Source: a virus. Taken from it: a stretch of 57,561 nucleotides of DNA. The notes below the pieces were generated by a model. That model had not been told where the DNA came from, did no database searches, and worked only from the letters and a program-made list of their open reading frames with translations. Made by a program: the position numbers and the translations under genes. Each line of letters begins with the position of its first letter. The stretch's first letter is position 1. The DNA is taken from positions 1-57,561 of the IMG/VR virus record IMGVR_UViG_3300005095_000010; one strand, given 5' to 3'. Positions 47,306 to 55,530 of this stretch are shown here, one piece after another.

Positions 47306-49444
47306 ATGGGTACTAAAAGTAAGTGTCAAACAGTAGGTTATGCGTATTTCATGAGCTTTACCTATGTGTTTGCTGAACATACAACTTCCTTGCACGGTGT
47401 TTACTTAGATGGTAATGCAGTTTATGGTAGGAATGTAGTTGAGAAGGTATCAAGAAAGTTGTGGAATGGTAAAGAAGTTGAGCAAGAAGTTGTTACAAAC
47501 AACCCACCTGTCACAACTAATACCACTCTACATTTTAAAACAGGTAAGCAGAATGACACAGTGCCTTCTCATTCACCTGATGGTACTGTACATTATGTGC
47601 AGGGCGGTGACTACCCAATGCCAAAAATGCAGCAATGGACAGGGCAACCAATAAAGTATAAAAACCTATCTGCATTGGTATTTGATGATTGTTTTATTGG
47701 TGATGGTGTACGAAACCTGCCTCAATACTCCTGTCTATTAGCAAATGGGTACTACCACAAAGTATCTGGTAATACAGATGATACCAGAGCAAATCCAGTA
47801 GATATAATATATGATATCCTCAAAAGAGACTTAAAAATGAGTGATAATGATATAGCTATAGACACTTTTGAAAATGCCGCAGCTACCTTGGATGCAGATG
47901 GTATTTATGTAGGGTTTGCCATGACATCAGAAAAGAAAGTGTCATTTTGGTTTGATGAACTTTTAAAGATTATGGACGGGGCTTTATACTATGACCCAAT
48001 AACTAACAAGCTATCTTTAAAGTTACTTCGTATGGATTATAACCCAGATGAAATAACAGTCTTGGATGATACTATGGTATCAAAAATGACACTAGATGCA
48101 CCGTCGTGGCAGGACACATACAATAAATTTACATTTAAATTCACAGACCCTTTTAAGGACGATGTAGCCTCTGTAGAATACTCTAACACTGCATCACGAC
48201 TATCGCTTGGCTACGACAGACCAAAAACAATACAATTAACCCCAATCAATAGTATGGGTGTATTGTCTGTTGTGGCTAACCGTATGGTTGCTAAGCTTGG
48301 TATTCCAAATATGGCTGTAAAGTTACAGGTGGATTTTATAGATTTTCCAAACCTACATATTGGGGCTGTATTTAAACTAAACTCAGACAAACTTGGTGTT
48401 TATGGGAAAATCTTTAGAGTTATGAAGATAACAGGTGATGCAGAGGATAAAGCTTATGTGAATATTACAGCTGTAGAAGATTTTTACGCCAGAGGATTTA
48501 ACTTTGATATTGTAGAGGATATAGGAGACGATTATGTACCGCCAGTGTACACTATTGATACTACACCACAGTATTTTAAAGCAATAGACTCAAGTAGGGA
48601 ATTTTCTGAAGAAGATGAGATGATTTGGATGGCTGGTAAGCCAGCCGACACTGATTATATTACAGCCATCAATGTTAATTGTGTAAATGGGGGAGACTCC
48701 ACGGGACAGCCGTCATTAGTTGGTAAATTGTTAGAAGTGATACCAGAGGATATTTCAAGTACTGATGAGCCATGTCCATACTATAACCAAACATACACAT
48801 TTGTTATTGAGGACTTGATTGGTGGTATGTATGAAATTATAGGGAGTTCAATTTCCTTACAGACACTTAAACATACCTTGGTAGTTGGTAATGAAATTAT
48901 GGTGTTTAAATCACTGAACAGTATTGGTAATAACCGATACCAAGTGGAAGGTATTATGAGGGGCGTTGGTGGCACTGAAATAGTTCAACATAATGTAGAT
49001 GATATTGTATATATCAATGGTGTGCTTCATAGAAATACAGCAACGGTAAGAGTGCCAAACGGGACACCTACCTTACAAGCTTACGCATATAACCACCAAG
49101 ATGTTGGTCCGAAGGTGACAATATATCCAACGTACAACCATACAATTAAAAAACCATATAAACCTGTGCCATATATCAAAGATGGCAAGATAGTGTGGCG
49201 ACCCCGTGTAGCACGAAAAGGGGCTACTTATAAAAACGCTGACAATATGACGGCTGGGGAAGATGAAGGCATTGTTACTGGGTATTATGTAGTTCAAGAG
49301 CCTAATGGAAATGAAGTTACTATAACTCCTCAAAATGGCGATATACTTATAGAATTTGTGCCAACTCAGACAGGCACGCATAAAGTAAAGCATGTTAACT
49401 CAGAAAACCATTATACTGATGGTTGGGTTAATATCACAGTATAA
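47306..49444 (+). CDS. Tail tip attachment protein, J/GTA-gp15-like, 712 aa
   Basis: Begins MGTKSKCQTVGYAYFMSFTYVFAEH, which corresponds to the segment that follows the P-V-P-x-x-x-G motif in related proteins. Middle parts (VDIIYDILKRDLKMSDNDI and FWFDELLKIMDGALYYD) match the tip-protein core. The C-terminal 200 residues are Ig- or fibronectin-like. It forms the tail tip that starts adsorption and membrane contact. AAAGGA precedes the start. The normal N-terminal segment is encoded by the separate 73-aa gene. Confidence 0.75.
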   Translation: MGTKSKCQTVGYAYFMSFTYVFAEHTTSLHGVYLDGNAVYGRNVVEKVSRKLWNGKEVEQEVVTNNPPVTTNTTLHFKTGKQNDTVPSHSPDGTVHYVQGGDYPMPKMQQWTGQPIKYKNLSALVFDDCFIGDGVRNLPQYSCLLANGYYHKVSGNTDDTRANPVDIIYDILKRDLKMSDNDIAIDTFENAAATLDADGIYVGFAMTSEKKVSFWFDELLKIMDGALYYDPITNKLSLKLLRMDYNPDEITVLDDTMVSKMTLDAPSWQDTYNKFTFKFTDPFKDDVASVEYSNTASRLSLGYDRPKTIQLTPINSMGVLSVVANRMVAKLGIPNMAVKLQVDFIDFPNLHIGAVFKLNSDKLGVYGKIFRVMKITGDAEDKAYVNITAVEDFYARGFNFDIVEDIGDDYVPPVYTIDTTPQYFKAIDSSREFSEEDEMIWMAGKPADTDYITAINVNCVNGGDSTGQPSLVGKLLEVIPEDISSTDEPCPYYNQTYTFVIEDLIGGMYEIIGSSISLQTLKHTLVVGNEIMVFKSLNSIGNNRYQVEGIMRGVGGTEIVQHNVDDIVYINGVLHRNTATVRVPNGTPTLQAYAYNHQDVGPKVTIYPTYNHTIKKPYKPVPYIKDGKIVWRPRVARKGATYKNADNMTAGEDEGIVTGYYVVQEPNGNEVTITPQNGDILIEFVPTQTGTHKVKHVNSENHYTDGWVNITV

Positions 49445-49453
49445 GGAGAAATA

Positions 49454-49684
49454 ATGGCACTATTAGGTAATGGGTTAGAGACGTTAGAGTTGGGCAGTAC
49501 AGGCTGGCGTGAGGTTATCAACGCTAACCTGTATAAACTAAAAACAGCCCAAGAGATTGAGAAACCAAATTATGATATTGAATTTGCGAGTAATGCACAA
49601 GGACCTATATTAACAGATAGAAATACTGGTGATAAGTACAGATTATATGTTGTAGACGGTGCCCTAAGTATTGAGCAAGTTTAA
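49454..49684 (+). CDS. Small tail-tip protein, 76 aa
   Basis: Begins MALLGNGLETLELGSTGWREVINANLYKL; the SxGWREVINANLYKL segment resembles the start of DUF2793-type tail fibre proteins. The rest contains strands (GDKYRLYVVDGALSIE). It may serve as a small adaptor for the next proteins. Ribosome site AAGGAG lies upstream of the start. Confidence 0.6.
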   Translation: MALLGNGLETLELGSTGWREVINANLYKLKTAQEIEKPNYDIEFASNAQGPILTDRNTGDKYRLYVVDGALSIEQV

Positions 49685-49698
49685 TAGGAGGTGTTTAA

Positions 49699-50577
49699 AT
49701 GACTTTACAGGATGCCCTATCATGTGGTAGGATAGTAAAAATACTCGTAAAAGAATCTTACAACACCTTTGAAGAAGCCAGCTCAGGTAATGATGTTAGG
49801 TATGGAGTTTCTCTAAGATTTAAAAACCTAAACGGAGCTGCTAAGTCTGATGTTGGTATCCTACTTGAGAATGTTAAAAGAGAGCAAAGTTGGTTTATAG
49901 AAACTGCCGAGCAAGACTCAGGAGATGTAGGGCTTACTGTAAAATGGCGGGGGTTGGTAAACTCCTCTAATACAGTAGAGGTGATAAATTCACTAGAGCT
50001 GCGTACCAAAGAGTCTTTAAAAGGGGATTTGGCGGTATTTAACACAAAGGCTAGAATTGAGCGTGGCAGGGTACTTGATTATATACACTCTCAAGATAAG
50101 ACAGATATTTCAGACCTAACTGCAGAAGAAGCGGAAAGAGTCACATTATATTTAGAGCCAAAAAAATTCAAAGATGTTAAAAATGCTGATGAAGAAATTA
50201 TAGGTATTTTTCACGACAATGTTGACCCACTTGTAAGTAACCAACAAGGTAATGGTATTAGTTCAAATGCAATTTTAGCAGCATTAGTAAAAACTGTGCA
50301 GGAGTTGAAAGTATTAGTATCACAGCTGTACGCAAAACGTGTTAATGATATGGCACTTATACAAGAATCTTGCATACCAATAGTGTTGATGATAGGATTG
50401 GGTAATGAAACATTAGAAGGCACGGAAAGTACTTCTTATGTAATTACAAGAACTAAATCGGTACTTGAGAGTACAGAAAATGAAGAGATAGTACTTGATA
50501 TAGAAACTGTAGGTACGGCAAAAGTGGTGAATGAAGATTCAGAAAATGAAGAAACAACAGACTATACGTTACAATAA
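49699..50577 (+). CDS. Probable tail fibre-associated protein, 292 aa
   Basis: Mixed protein beginning MTLQDALSCGRIVKILVKESYN. The N-terminal 130 residues are beta-rich, the middle is helical (LTAEEAERVTLYLEPKKF and AILAALVKTVQELKVLVSQLY), and the tail is acidic and Glu/Thr-rich. AGGAGG precedes the start. It lies between the tip protein and the last late gene. Family unknown. Confidence 0.6.
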   Translation: MTLQDALSCGRIVKILVKESYNTFEEASSGNDVRYGVSLRFKNLNGAAKSDVGILLENVKREQSWFIETAEQDSGDVGLTVKWRGLVNSSNTVEVINSLELRTKESLKGDLAVFNTKARIERGRVLDYIHSQDKTDISDLTAEEAERVTLYLEPKKFKDVKNADEEIIGIFHDNVDPLVSNQQGNGISSNAILAALVKTVQELKVLVSQLYAKRVNDMALIQESCIPIVLMIGLGNETLEGTESTSYVITRTKSVLESTENEEIVLDIETVGTAKVVNEDSENEETTDYTLQ

Positions 50578-50590
50578 ATTGTAGCGTAGT

Positions 50591-50597
50591 CGATATA
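50591..50597 (+). promoter_or_regulatory. Late promoter motif CGATATA
   Basis: CGATATATT, 33 nt before the start codon at 50624. Confidence 0.6.
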
Positions 50598-50623
50598 TTA
50601 CTAACAAATAAAGGAGAATTTAG

Positions 50624-51124
50624 ATGCAAGCTAAATCAAAACAAAGAGAAAACGTAACGGTAGTCATCAAAGATGCGGCTGGGAAAGTTAAAGGGGTTGT
50701 AAAAGGCTCTAATATTATCACAAATGACGGGGATATTTACTATGCACAAAAAATTGTCGGAGAAACTAACACTTCTTTTGAGCAGCCTTCACTGGTACTC
50801 GGTACAGGTACTTCTATTCCTTCAAAGACTGATACAGGTGTAGAAACACCTATTGCAGATTCTGATAAACTATTGGATTCTGGGTTCCCACAAAGGGATA
50901 ATCAAGACCCCGGAAATACAGACGGTGGCGTTAACACAGTAACTTGGAAGTTTTCTTACCCACTAGGTGCTGTAGTAGCTACAGGAGTATCAGAAGGTGC
51001 TATTGTAGATAATGGTGCATCACCAACAATGGCTCTGAATCACTTCCTATTCTCTAATGCATTTGATATTACTGATACTGACCAACTTACAGTATATGTA
51101 AATCATAAGTTTGTTGGGGTTTAA
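50624..51124 (+). CDS. Probable late structural protein, 166 aa
   Basis: Beta-rich protein beginning MQAKSKQRENVTVVIKDAAGKVKG with Asp/Gly/Thr-rich loops. It has its own late promoter and an AAGGAG ribosome site, and a strong terminator follows. Probably a structural or fibre-tip protein made in quantity. Unrecognised. Confidence 0.65.
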   Translation: MQAKSKQRENVTVVIKDAAGKVKGVVKGSNIITNDGDIYYAQKIVGETNTSFEQPSLVLGTGTSIPSKTDTGVETPIADSDKLLDSGFPQRDNQDPGNTDGGVNTVTWKFSYPLGAVVATGVSEGAIVDNGASPTMALNHFLFSNAFDITDTDQLTVYVNHKFVGV

Positions 51125-51131
51125 CCAACAG

Positions 51132-51147
51132 TGAGCCTTCGGGCTCA
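51132..51147. terminator. Terminator at the end of the late block
   Basis: TGAGCC-TTCG-GGCTCA, directly after the stop of the gene at 50624, between convergent genes. It can work in both directions; there is no T-run. Confidence 0.6.
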
Positions 51148-51178
51148 TAAATACGTTAACAGTTAACAAATACAACTG

Positions 51179-51634
51179 CTACAATATAGTAGCAATCGCA
51201 TAAGCATCAACTAAATCATCAAGCTTAGTTGCATAAATTTTAAATTGAGTTAAGATATCATCAGGGGTGGCACCAGACATCTCATCTTTTTTTGCTCTAC
51301 CATTACCAGTATACTGCTTTTTGATAGTAGGTGGTGGTAAAAGTTTTACACTATAATCAAGTCTTCGTAAACTATAATATATTGCTCCTAAAAGCATTGA
51401 TAGTTTATCCCTCATACCTTTTGATTGAAAAGAAGCCGCCTCTATACCTACTGTGCAATTCGATGGACTGTATTTTACAACAAAATCCATAAGTTTATTT
51501 ACTATCTCTACAGACCTATCATGTATATCTTTATGCTTTGGAGATAACAGAACAAAATCAACAAGGGTTTTATCCTCATCCAATACAACTATAGCAGTAT
51601 TTGTTGTACTACTATCAATACCTATAAAAAACAT
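51179..51634 (-). CDS. RuvC-like Holliday junction resolvase, 151 aa
   Basis: RNase H-fold with the acidic residues of RuvC: FIGIDSST (Asp7), VGIEAASFQ (Glu65) and KLDDLVDAYAIA (Asp139/140 and Asp143). The segment PPTIKKQYTGNGRAKKDEM matches the RuvC basic loop that contacts junction DNA. Length is near normal for RuvC (about 150-175). It probably resolves branched DNA before packaging. Coupled to the upstream gene by a shared start/stop base. Confidence 0.85.
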   Translation of the reverse strand: MFFIGIDSSTTNTAIVVLDEDKTLVDFVLLSPKHKDIHDRSVEIVNKLMDFVVKYSPSNCTVGIEAASFQSKGMRDKLSMLLGAIYYSLRRLDYSVKLLPPPTIKKQYTGNGRAKKDEMSGATPDDILTQFKIYATKLDDLVDAYAIATIL

Positions 51635-52257
51635 TATAGGTACCTTCTAAGTTTCTGCATTAACTCATCTATAACTGGTACGAGCTCTTGTGGCTGCTCA
51701 TTCATCCATACAGTTTTAAATGTATCAATTTCTTTAGCCAGCTCATACATTTCAGAAAACTTATTATATATATTTTGTATATTTTCTTTGCCCTCAACTA
51801 GCACAGGTGCTCCATTAAAAGCTGGCACAATATGTAGTATACCGCCCAAAACTACAGTGTCAAGTACTTTTGATAATTCATCTACCACATCTACATAATA
51901 CAAAGTAGGGTTGCTCCATAACTTATAAGTTGTACCATCAAAAACTTGTTGTGATTCTTTCAATAACCACTCAAATTTTGTAAAGTCACTTTTGTCTTTT
52001 ACCATTCTGTATGTTGGAAAACCACCCAAAATTTTATTAGTTATGACTTCTTCACCGTTTTCATCATAAACTACACCGTCCTTATAAGTAGCATTATCTA
52101 AATCTATAAGCTCTGGGAACTCAACAGGCAGTATTACTTCTCTATCACTTAAAACTACCGAGTCAATTATTACCGAGCCATACTCATCTCTTTTATAATA
52201 CTCCGCACGATAATTTAAAATATCCCCCTGAGTGTTTATAGTTGCTATGTATACCAT
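51634..52257 (-). CDS. Hypothetical protein, 207 aa
   Basis: I choose the ATG at 52257 (MVYIATINTQGDIL), with AAGGA seven bases upstream, rather than the TTG one codon earlier. Beta-rich N-terminal half (EYYKRDEYGSVIIDSVVL), then helical segments and a basic C terminus (DELMQKLRRYL). It has a late promoter motif at 52279-52285 though it lies on the minus strand with the RuvC-like gene, so these two are probably expressed late. Possibly tail-fibre- or packaging-related; no family recognised. Confidence 0.7.
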   Translation of the reverse strand: MVYIATINTQGDILNYRAEYYKRDEYGSVIIDSVVLSDREVILPVEFPELIDLDNATYKDGVVYDENGEEVITNKILGGFPTYRMVKDKSDFTKFEWLLKESQQVFDGTTYKLWSNPTLYYVDVVDELSKVLDTVVLGGILHIVPAFNGAPVLVEGKENIQNIYNKFSEMYELAKEIDTFKTVWMNEQPQELVPVIDELMQKLRRYL

Positions 52258-52278
52258 CAATCAATCCTTTTTATTTTA

Positions 52279-52285
52279 TATATCG
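52279..52285 (-). promoter_or_regulatory. Late promoter motif CGATATA (leftward)
   Basis: CGATATATA on the minus strand, 28 nt before the start codon at 52257; a slightly shorter distance than for the other copies. Confidence 0.55.
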
Positions 52286-52289
52286 TACT

Positions 52290-53414
52290 CTAAGCGGCAA
52301 CAGGAGGTGAGTTACATTTTGCAACACCAAGCCCAATTTTGGATACAACAACATCTTTCAAGACCTTTAAAGGCTTTGTATCCAATTCCACAGTTGTTAT
52401 AGGTTTTTGTGTAACAATATACAAAGCCTTAACAAGCTCTATAATTTTGTAACGATGTTTTTGAAAAGTATTTTTAGAGATTCCGAATACTCTTCCACCT
52501 TCTCTAGCACTCATTGAACGGAGTTTTTTGATACTAATTAGCCCCACAGATACAACCTTGCGGAGTAATTCATTCTTTTTAAGTTCCGCCTGTCTCTTTG
52601 CCAATTTTTGGTTAAACTCTACAGTTTTATAGTTTGCAGTTTTGTTTACCCACCTAGTTCGCATAAAATGTGTTATAGAGTTACAAATTGTTGATAATTC
52701 CTGCTTACTTACAGGAGAACTCATCTGTCCATTAGCCATAGTAAGTGCCGACAATACTAGCCCACGTAGGTTTTTAACATTACCGTACTTGTATGCTACA
52801 TGCCTACCATAATCGAATAAAGCTTTATTACGATTCCCCTCTGAAATCTTTGTAAAATCTGGAGCTTTATAACGAATTGTTTTCTTTTTCATAACATACT
52901 TATCACTCATACTATCAAGTTCTGGTAAAATTACAAAAAATTGTTGTAGTGTTGCTAAATCACTATGATAGTACTCTGTGTCATGTTTTAGTGGGTTACG
53001 GAACATTCTACCAGAGTATTTTGGCATGGCATGTTTATCACTTCCAAGTAATTCAATCAAAACTGAAGCTATTTTTTGATAGAGTGCTGTTTGTCTCATG
53101 TTACTTGTGACAATAGCTGCCTGTAATACCCAATGTATATGGAGACCTTTGGTGGTCTTTACAATAAAATTTGGTTTTGGAAGACCAGCGTTTTTTATAA
53201 TATCAAGCACTTTTGGGATGTCTTGGTGGGAATCTATATCAACTGATATAGCAGGTATATGAAATTTGTTACCAAAACGTACAAATTTATATTTTATAGC
53301 TTCTTTGAAGGGTTTGAAATGAGACTTTGCAGTCTTTTTGTTAGAGCATTGGATAGAAATATCAGCTGTTCTTGTATCAAGTAGATGTGGCATCAATGCT
53401 CTTAACTCTTTCAT
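52290..53414 (-). CDS. ColE2-type Rep protein / primase with PriCT domain, 374 aa
   Basis: The N-terminal 150 residues contain the Rep/primase core of the Replicase (ColE2 RepA) family: VDIDSHQD, PNFIVKTTKGLHIHWVLQ and GRMFRNPLKHDTEYYH. Around residue 190 GNRNKALFDYGRHVAYKYG is a PriCT_1-type segment. The C-terminal 120 residues are basic with an HTH-like region (REGGRVFGISKNTFQKHRYK), which would bind the origin. In ColE2-like plasmids this protein binds the origin and makes the primer. No ribosomal-frame interruption is visible; length fits the family (about 300-370 aa). Its promoter is not clear. Confidence 0.75.
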   Translation of the reverse strand: MKELRALMPHLLDTRTADISIQCSNKKTAKSHFKPFKEAIKYKFVRFGNKFHIPAISVDIDSHQDIPKVLDIIKNAGLPKPNFIVKTTKGLHIHWVLQAAIVTSNMRQTALYQKIASVLIELLGSDKHAMPKYSGRMFRNPLKHDTEYYHSDLATLQQFFVILPELDSMSDKYVMKKKTIRYKAPDFTKISEGNRNKALFDYGRHVAYKYGNVKNLRGLVLSALTMANGQMSSPVSKQELSTICNSITHFMRTRWVNKTANYKTVEFNQKLAKRQAELKKNELLRKVVSVGLISIKKLRSMSAREGGRVFGISKNTFQKHRYKIIELVKALYIVTQKPITTVELDTKPLKVLKDVVVSKIGLGVAKCNSPPVAA

Positions 53415-53530
53415 GCAAGTCTCCTTTTAAATTTTGTGTATTATATAACAATAACCCTTAATAATCTCTTAAATATATCGCAATTTGCCTAAGTTAAAGT
53501 CTTAAATTTTGCTTTAAATTTAGCTCTAAA

Positions 53531-53609
53531 AGGGAAACTATACTGATGGTCTTGACCACCCACCCGCAAAGCCCCTGTACAGCGTGAAATAAGAAAAACT
53601 TATGGGCAA
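53531..53609 (+). repeat. 79-bp structured element, copy D
   Basis: Identical to copy A over 79 bp but in the rightward orientation. It lies between the divergent rep and exonuclease genes, and promoter P7 begins 23 bp downstream. The preceding bases AATTTAGCTCTAAA are shared with copy C. Confidence 0.85.
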
Positions 53610-53632
53610 TTTTACCAAAAATTTGCCTAAAT

Positions 53633-53661
53633 TTGACATTTTTAATCAAACTTGTTATAAT
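53633..53661 (+). promoter_or_regulatory. Sigma70-type promoter P7
   Basis: TTGACA (53633-53638), 17-nt spacer, TATAAT (53656-53661), extended -10 TGT. Drives the exonuclease gene. Confidence 0.9.
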
Positions 53662-53685
53662 GCACAAAATTAAATAGGAGTTAAG

Positions 53686-54600
53686 ATGAAAACCATTTTA
53701 GTTATTGATACAAAACTTGTGTATTATTTTCAATTTCACAGGCACAAACACCCATTCAACTGCTTCCAAGATATTGCGAATAAAGTTTCAAAGCATATAT
53801 ACGGAGATATTACCAAAGTAGTATGGGTTAGGGATGAGGGTAAGAGTAAGCGTACAGAGTTTTACCCAGAGTATAAAGCACATAGAGAAAGAGATAAAAA
53901 GAAACAATCGAAAGCTGAACAAAAACGAAGAGCAGATTTTGAGAAACTTTACAATAATAGCAAAGATTTTTTAAAATACTTTGGTAGTGTTATATCACTG
54001 CAAGGGTATGAGGCAGATGATTTGGCTTCTATTATTGCAGAGGCTCAAAAAGACAAATCTGACATAGAGGTAATTTTAATATCTTCTGATGAGGATTGGG
54101 CAAGATTTTTATATGCAGATAATATTAAACTTCTACATTATGGTAGAGGTGAATTATATACCAGAAATGATATTGAAAGGGTTTTTGAATTTACATCTGA
54201 CATAAAACTCTTTGTTGATTCAATAACAGGTGTTAAAAAAGAGAATGTCGATGGTATTAAAAATGCTGGTAAAGGTCGGGTAAAATTGGCATTGGAAAAA
54301 TGTAAATATAATTTGCAAGAAACTATGACATTACTTGATGAATGGTGCGATATACATAAGTATGGAATGACATTACCAGATTGGGCTGATTCTGTTAGAG
54401 ATGTGTATGAAAGGAATCGCTCTATACTGACTCCTTACTCATTAGATAGTTTTTCTAGTGATGAGCACAGACAGTTTTTAAGCCAGTGGAACTCTAAAGT
54501 CAAAGCACCATCTCAAGAGATTGTGCTAAACTCCATCGAAAACTTTAACTATGCTGTGCAAGTAAGCCCAGAAATGTCAAGAATTTTTAAAATATTTTAA
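53686..54600 (+). CDS. FEN-like 5'-3' exonuclease / RNase H, 304 aa
   Basis: PIN/FEN-type nuclease: LVIDTK (Asp8), SKRTEFYPEYKAHRERD (basic helical arch start), YEADDLASII (Glu109, Asp111, Asp112), ILISSDEDWARFL (Asp135, Asp137) and SITGVKKENVDGIKNAGKGRV (H3TH DNA-binding motif with the last Asp). This matches T4 RNase H and T5 exonuclease. It removes RNA primers and flaps. Length is typical. AGGAG precedes the ATG and the promoter is consensus. Confidence 0.88.
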   Translation: MKTILVIDTKLVYYFQFHRHKHPFNCFQDIANKVSKHIYGDITKVVWVRDEGKSKRTEFYPEYKAHRERDKKKQSKAEQKRRADFEKLYNNSKDFLKYFGSVISLQGYEADDLASIIAEAQKDKSDIEVILISSDEDWARFLYADNIKLLHYGRGELYTRNDIERVFEFTSDIKLFVDSITGVKKENVDGIKNAGKGRVKLALEKCKYNLQETMTLLDEWCDIHKYGMTLPDWADSVRDVYERNRSILTPYSLDSFSSDEHRQFLSQWNSKVKAPSQEIVLNSIENFNYAVQVSPEMSRIFKIF

Positions 54601-54606
54601 AAACAC

Positions 54607-54635
54607 TTGACAAACTCTGTTAAACTTGTTATAAT
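54607..54635 (+). promoter_or_regulatory. Sigma70-type promoter P8
   Basis: TTGACA (54607-54612), 17-nt spacer, TATAAT (54630-54635), extended -10 TGT. It starts seven bases after the exonuclease stop and drives the SSB-like gene. Confidence 0.9.
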
Positions 54636-54708
54636 GCGACAAGTTTTAGAAAATAAACCCTAAAACCAAACCATAAACAAACCAAAACTAAACCAAAGGA
54701 GAATTATT

Positions 54709-55530
54709 ATGGCAACAAAAGAAGAATTGATGGCTCAAGGCTTTGACGAGGCAACTGCGGAGCTCTTGGCAAAAACATCAGGAACACAATCAGGTGGAGG
54801 TATGCCTTTCCCAGTACTTAAATTTAACTATGACCAAAAAGAGGTGCTAGTTGATAAAGGTATTAAAAAAGGTGAGTTCATCGCAGGCTGGAAAATTGAT
54901 AATAAAAAACTAGAAGTTGTTGAAGAGGGAGAGGTACTTCCAAATCCAATGGACTTTTATGTAGTAGCTTCAGTTTACCAGTGTAATCATTATGATACTC
55001 AAACACGTTCAACTGATATTCAGACAGATATCTTCTACTCACCTTACGACACACCTAAGATGGTAGATAAAAAATCTGGGCTTACTATCAAGGCTCTTAA
55101 AGAAGCTGGTAAGAAAGTAGTGTTTAACAACATTCTACTTCTTATGGTAAAAACTGAAGATGGTTATAAACCATATCTACATTACATGCATGGTACTAAT
55201 TACCATAAATGGAGTGAGCAGATTGGTGAGGCTGGTGTAGACCCAGATGCAATTACTCTTAGAACAAACTTTACAGTTAAGCCTAAGAAAGTACCTACAG
55301 ATTTCCAACCAGCTTGGGTAATGGAGCTTGTAAGTTTCTCTGAGAGAACTCCAAAAGAGATTTCTGACTCTGTGAAAGAAGTTGCAGAAGTTATCAAAAA
55401 ATTCAATAAGTGGGTAGAGAGCACCAATGCTGGTGAGTCTATTGCTGAGAAGAATAAAATGGTAGCTGGAAGCACAGCAGCACAAGGTGTCCCAGAAGTG
55501 GATATTGATGAGGATGAAATGCCATTCTAA
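54709..55530 (+). CDS. Single-stranded-DNA-binding protein (SSB-like), 273 aa
   Basis: A beta-rich core (about residues 30-210) with aromatic residues suitable for ssDNA stacking, then a helix and a C terminus ending VPEVDIDEDEMPF. An acidic tail ending in Pro-Phe is the hallmark of SSB proteins that recruit partners. The core does not match a bacterial SSB directly but fits phage ssDNA-binding proteins of this size. A strong own promoter and AAAGGAG ribosome site imply high expression, as SSBs need. Confidence 0.75.
   Translation: MATKEELMAQGFDEATAELLAKTSGTQSGGGMPFPVLKFNYDQKEVLVDKGIKKGEFIAGWKIDNKKLEVVEEGEVLPNPMDFYVVASVYQCNHYDTQTRSTDIQTDIFYSPYDTPKMVDKKSGLTIKALKEAGKKVVFNNILLLMVKTEDGYKPYLHYMHGTNYHKWSEQIGEAGVDPDAITLRTNFTVKPKKVPTDFQPAWVMELVSFSERTPKEISDSVKEVAEVIKKFNKWVESTNAGESIAEKNKMVAGSTAAQGVPEVDIDEDEMPF

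Noticed and set aside
12879-50597. CGATATA as certain sigma28 promoters
   Set aside because: The -10 resembles sigma28 but the expected TAAA-type -35 is absent upstream of most copies, so I only call it a late promoter motif.
19404-53609. Terminal repeats or attachment sites from direct copies C and D
   Set aside because: No integrase is present, the repeats are internal to the phage gene order and there are four copies, which does not fit att sites or simple genome ends.
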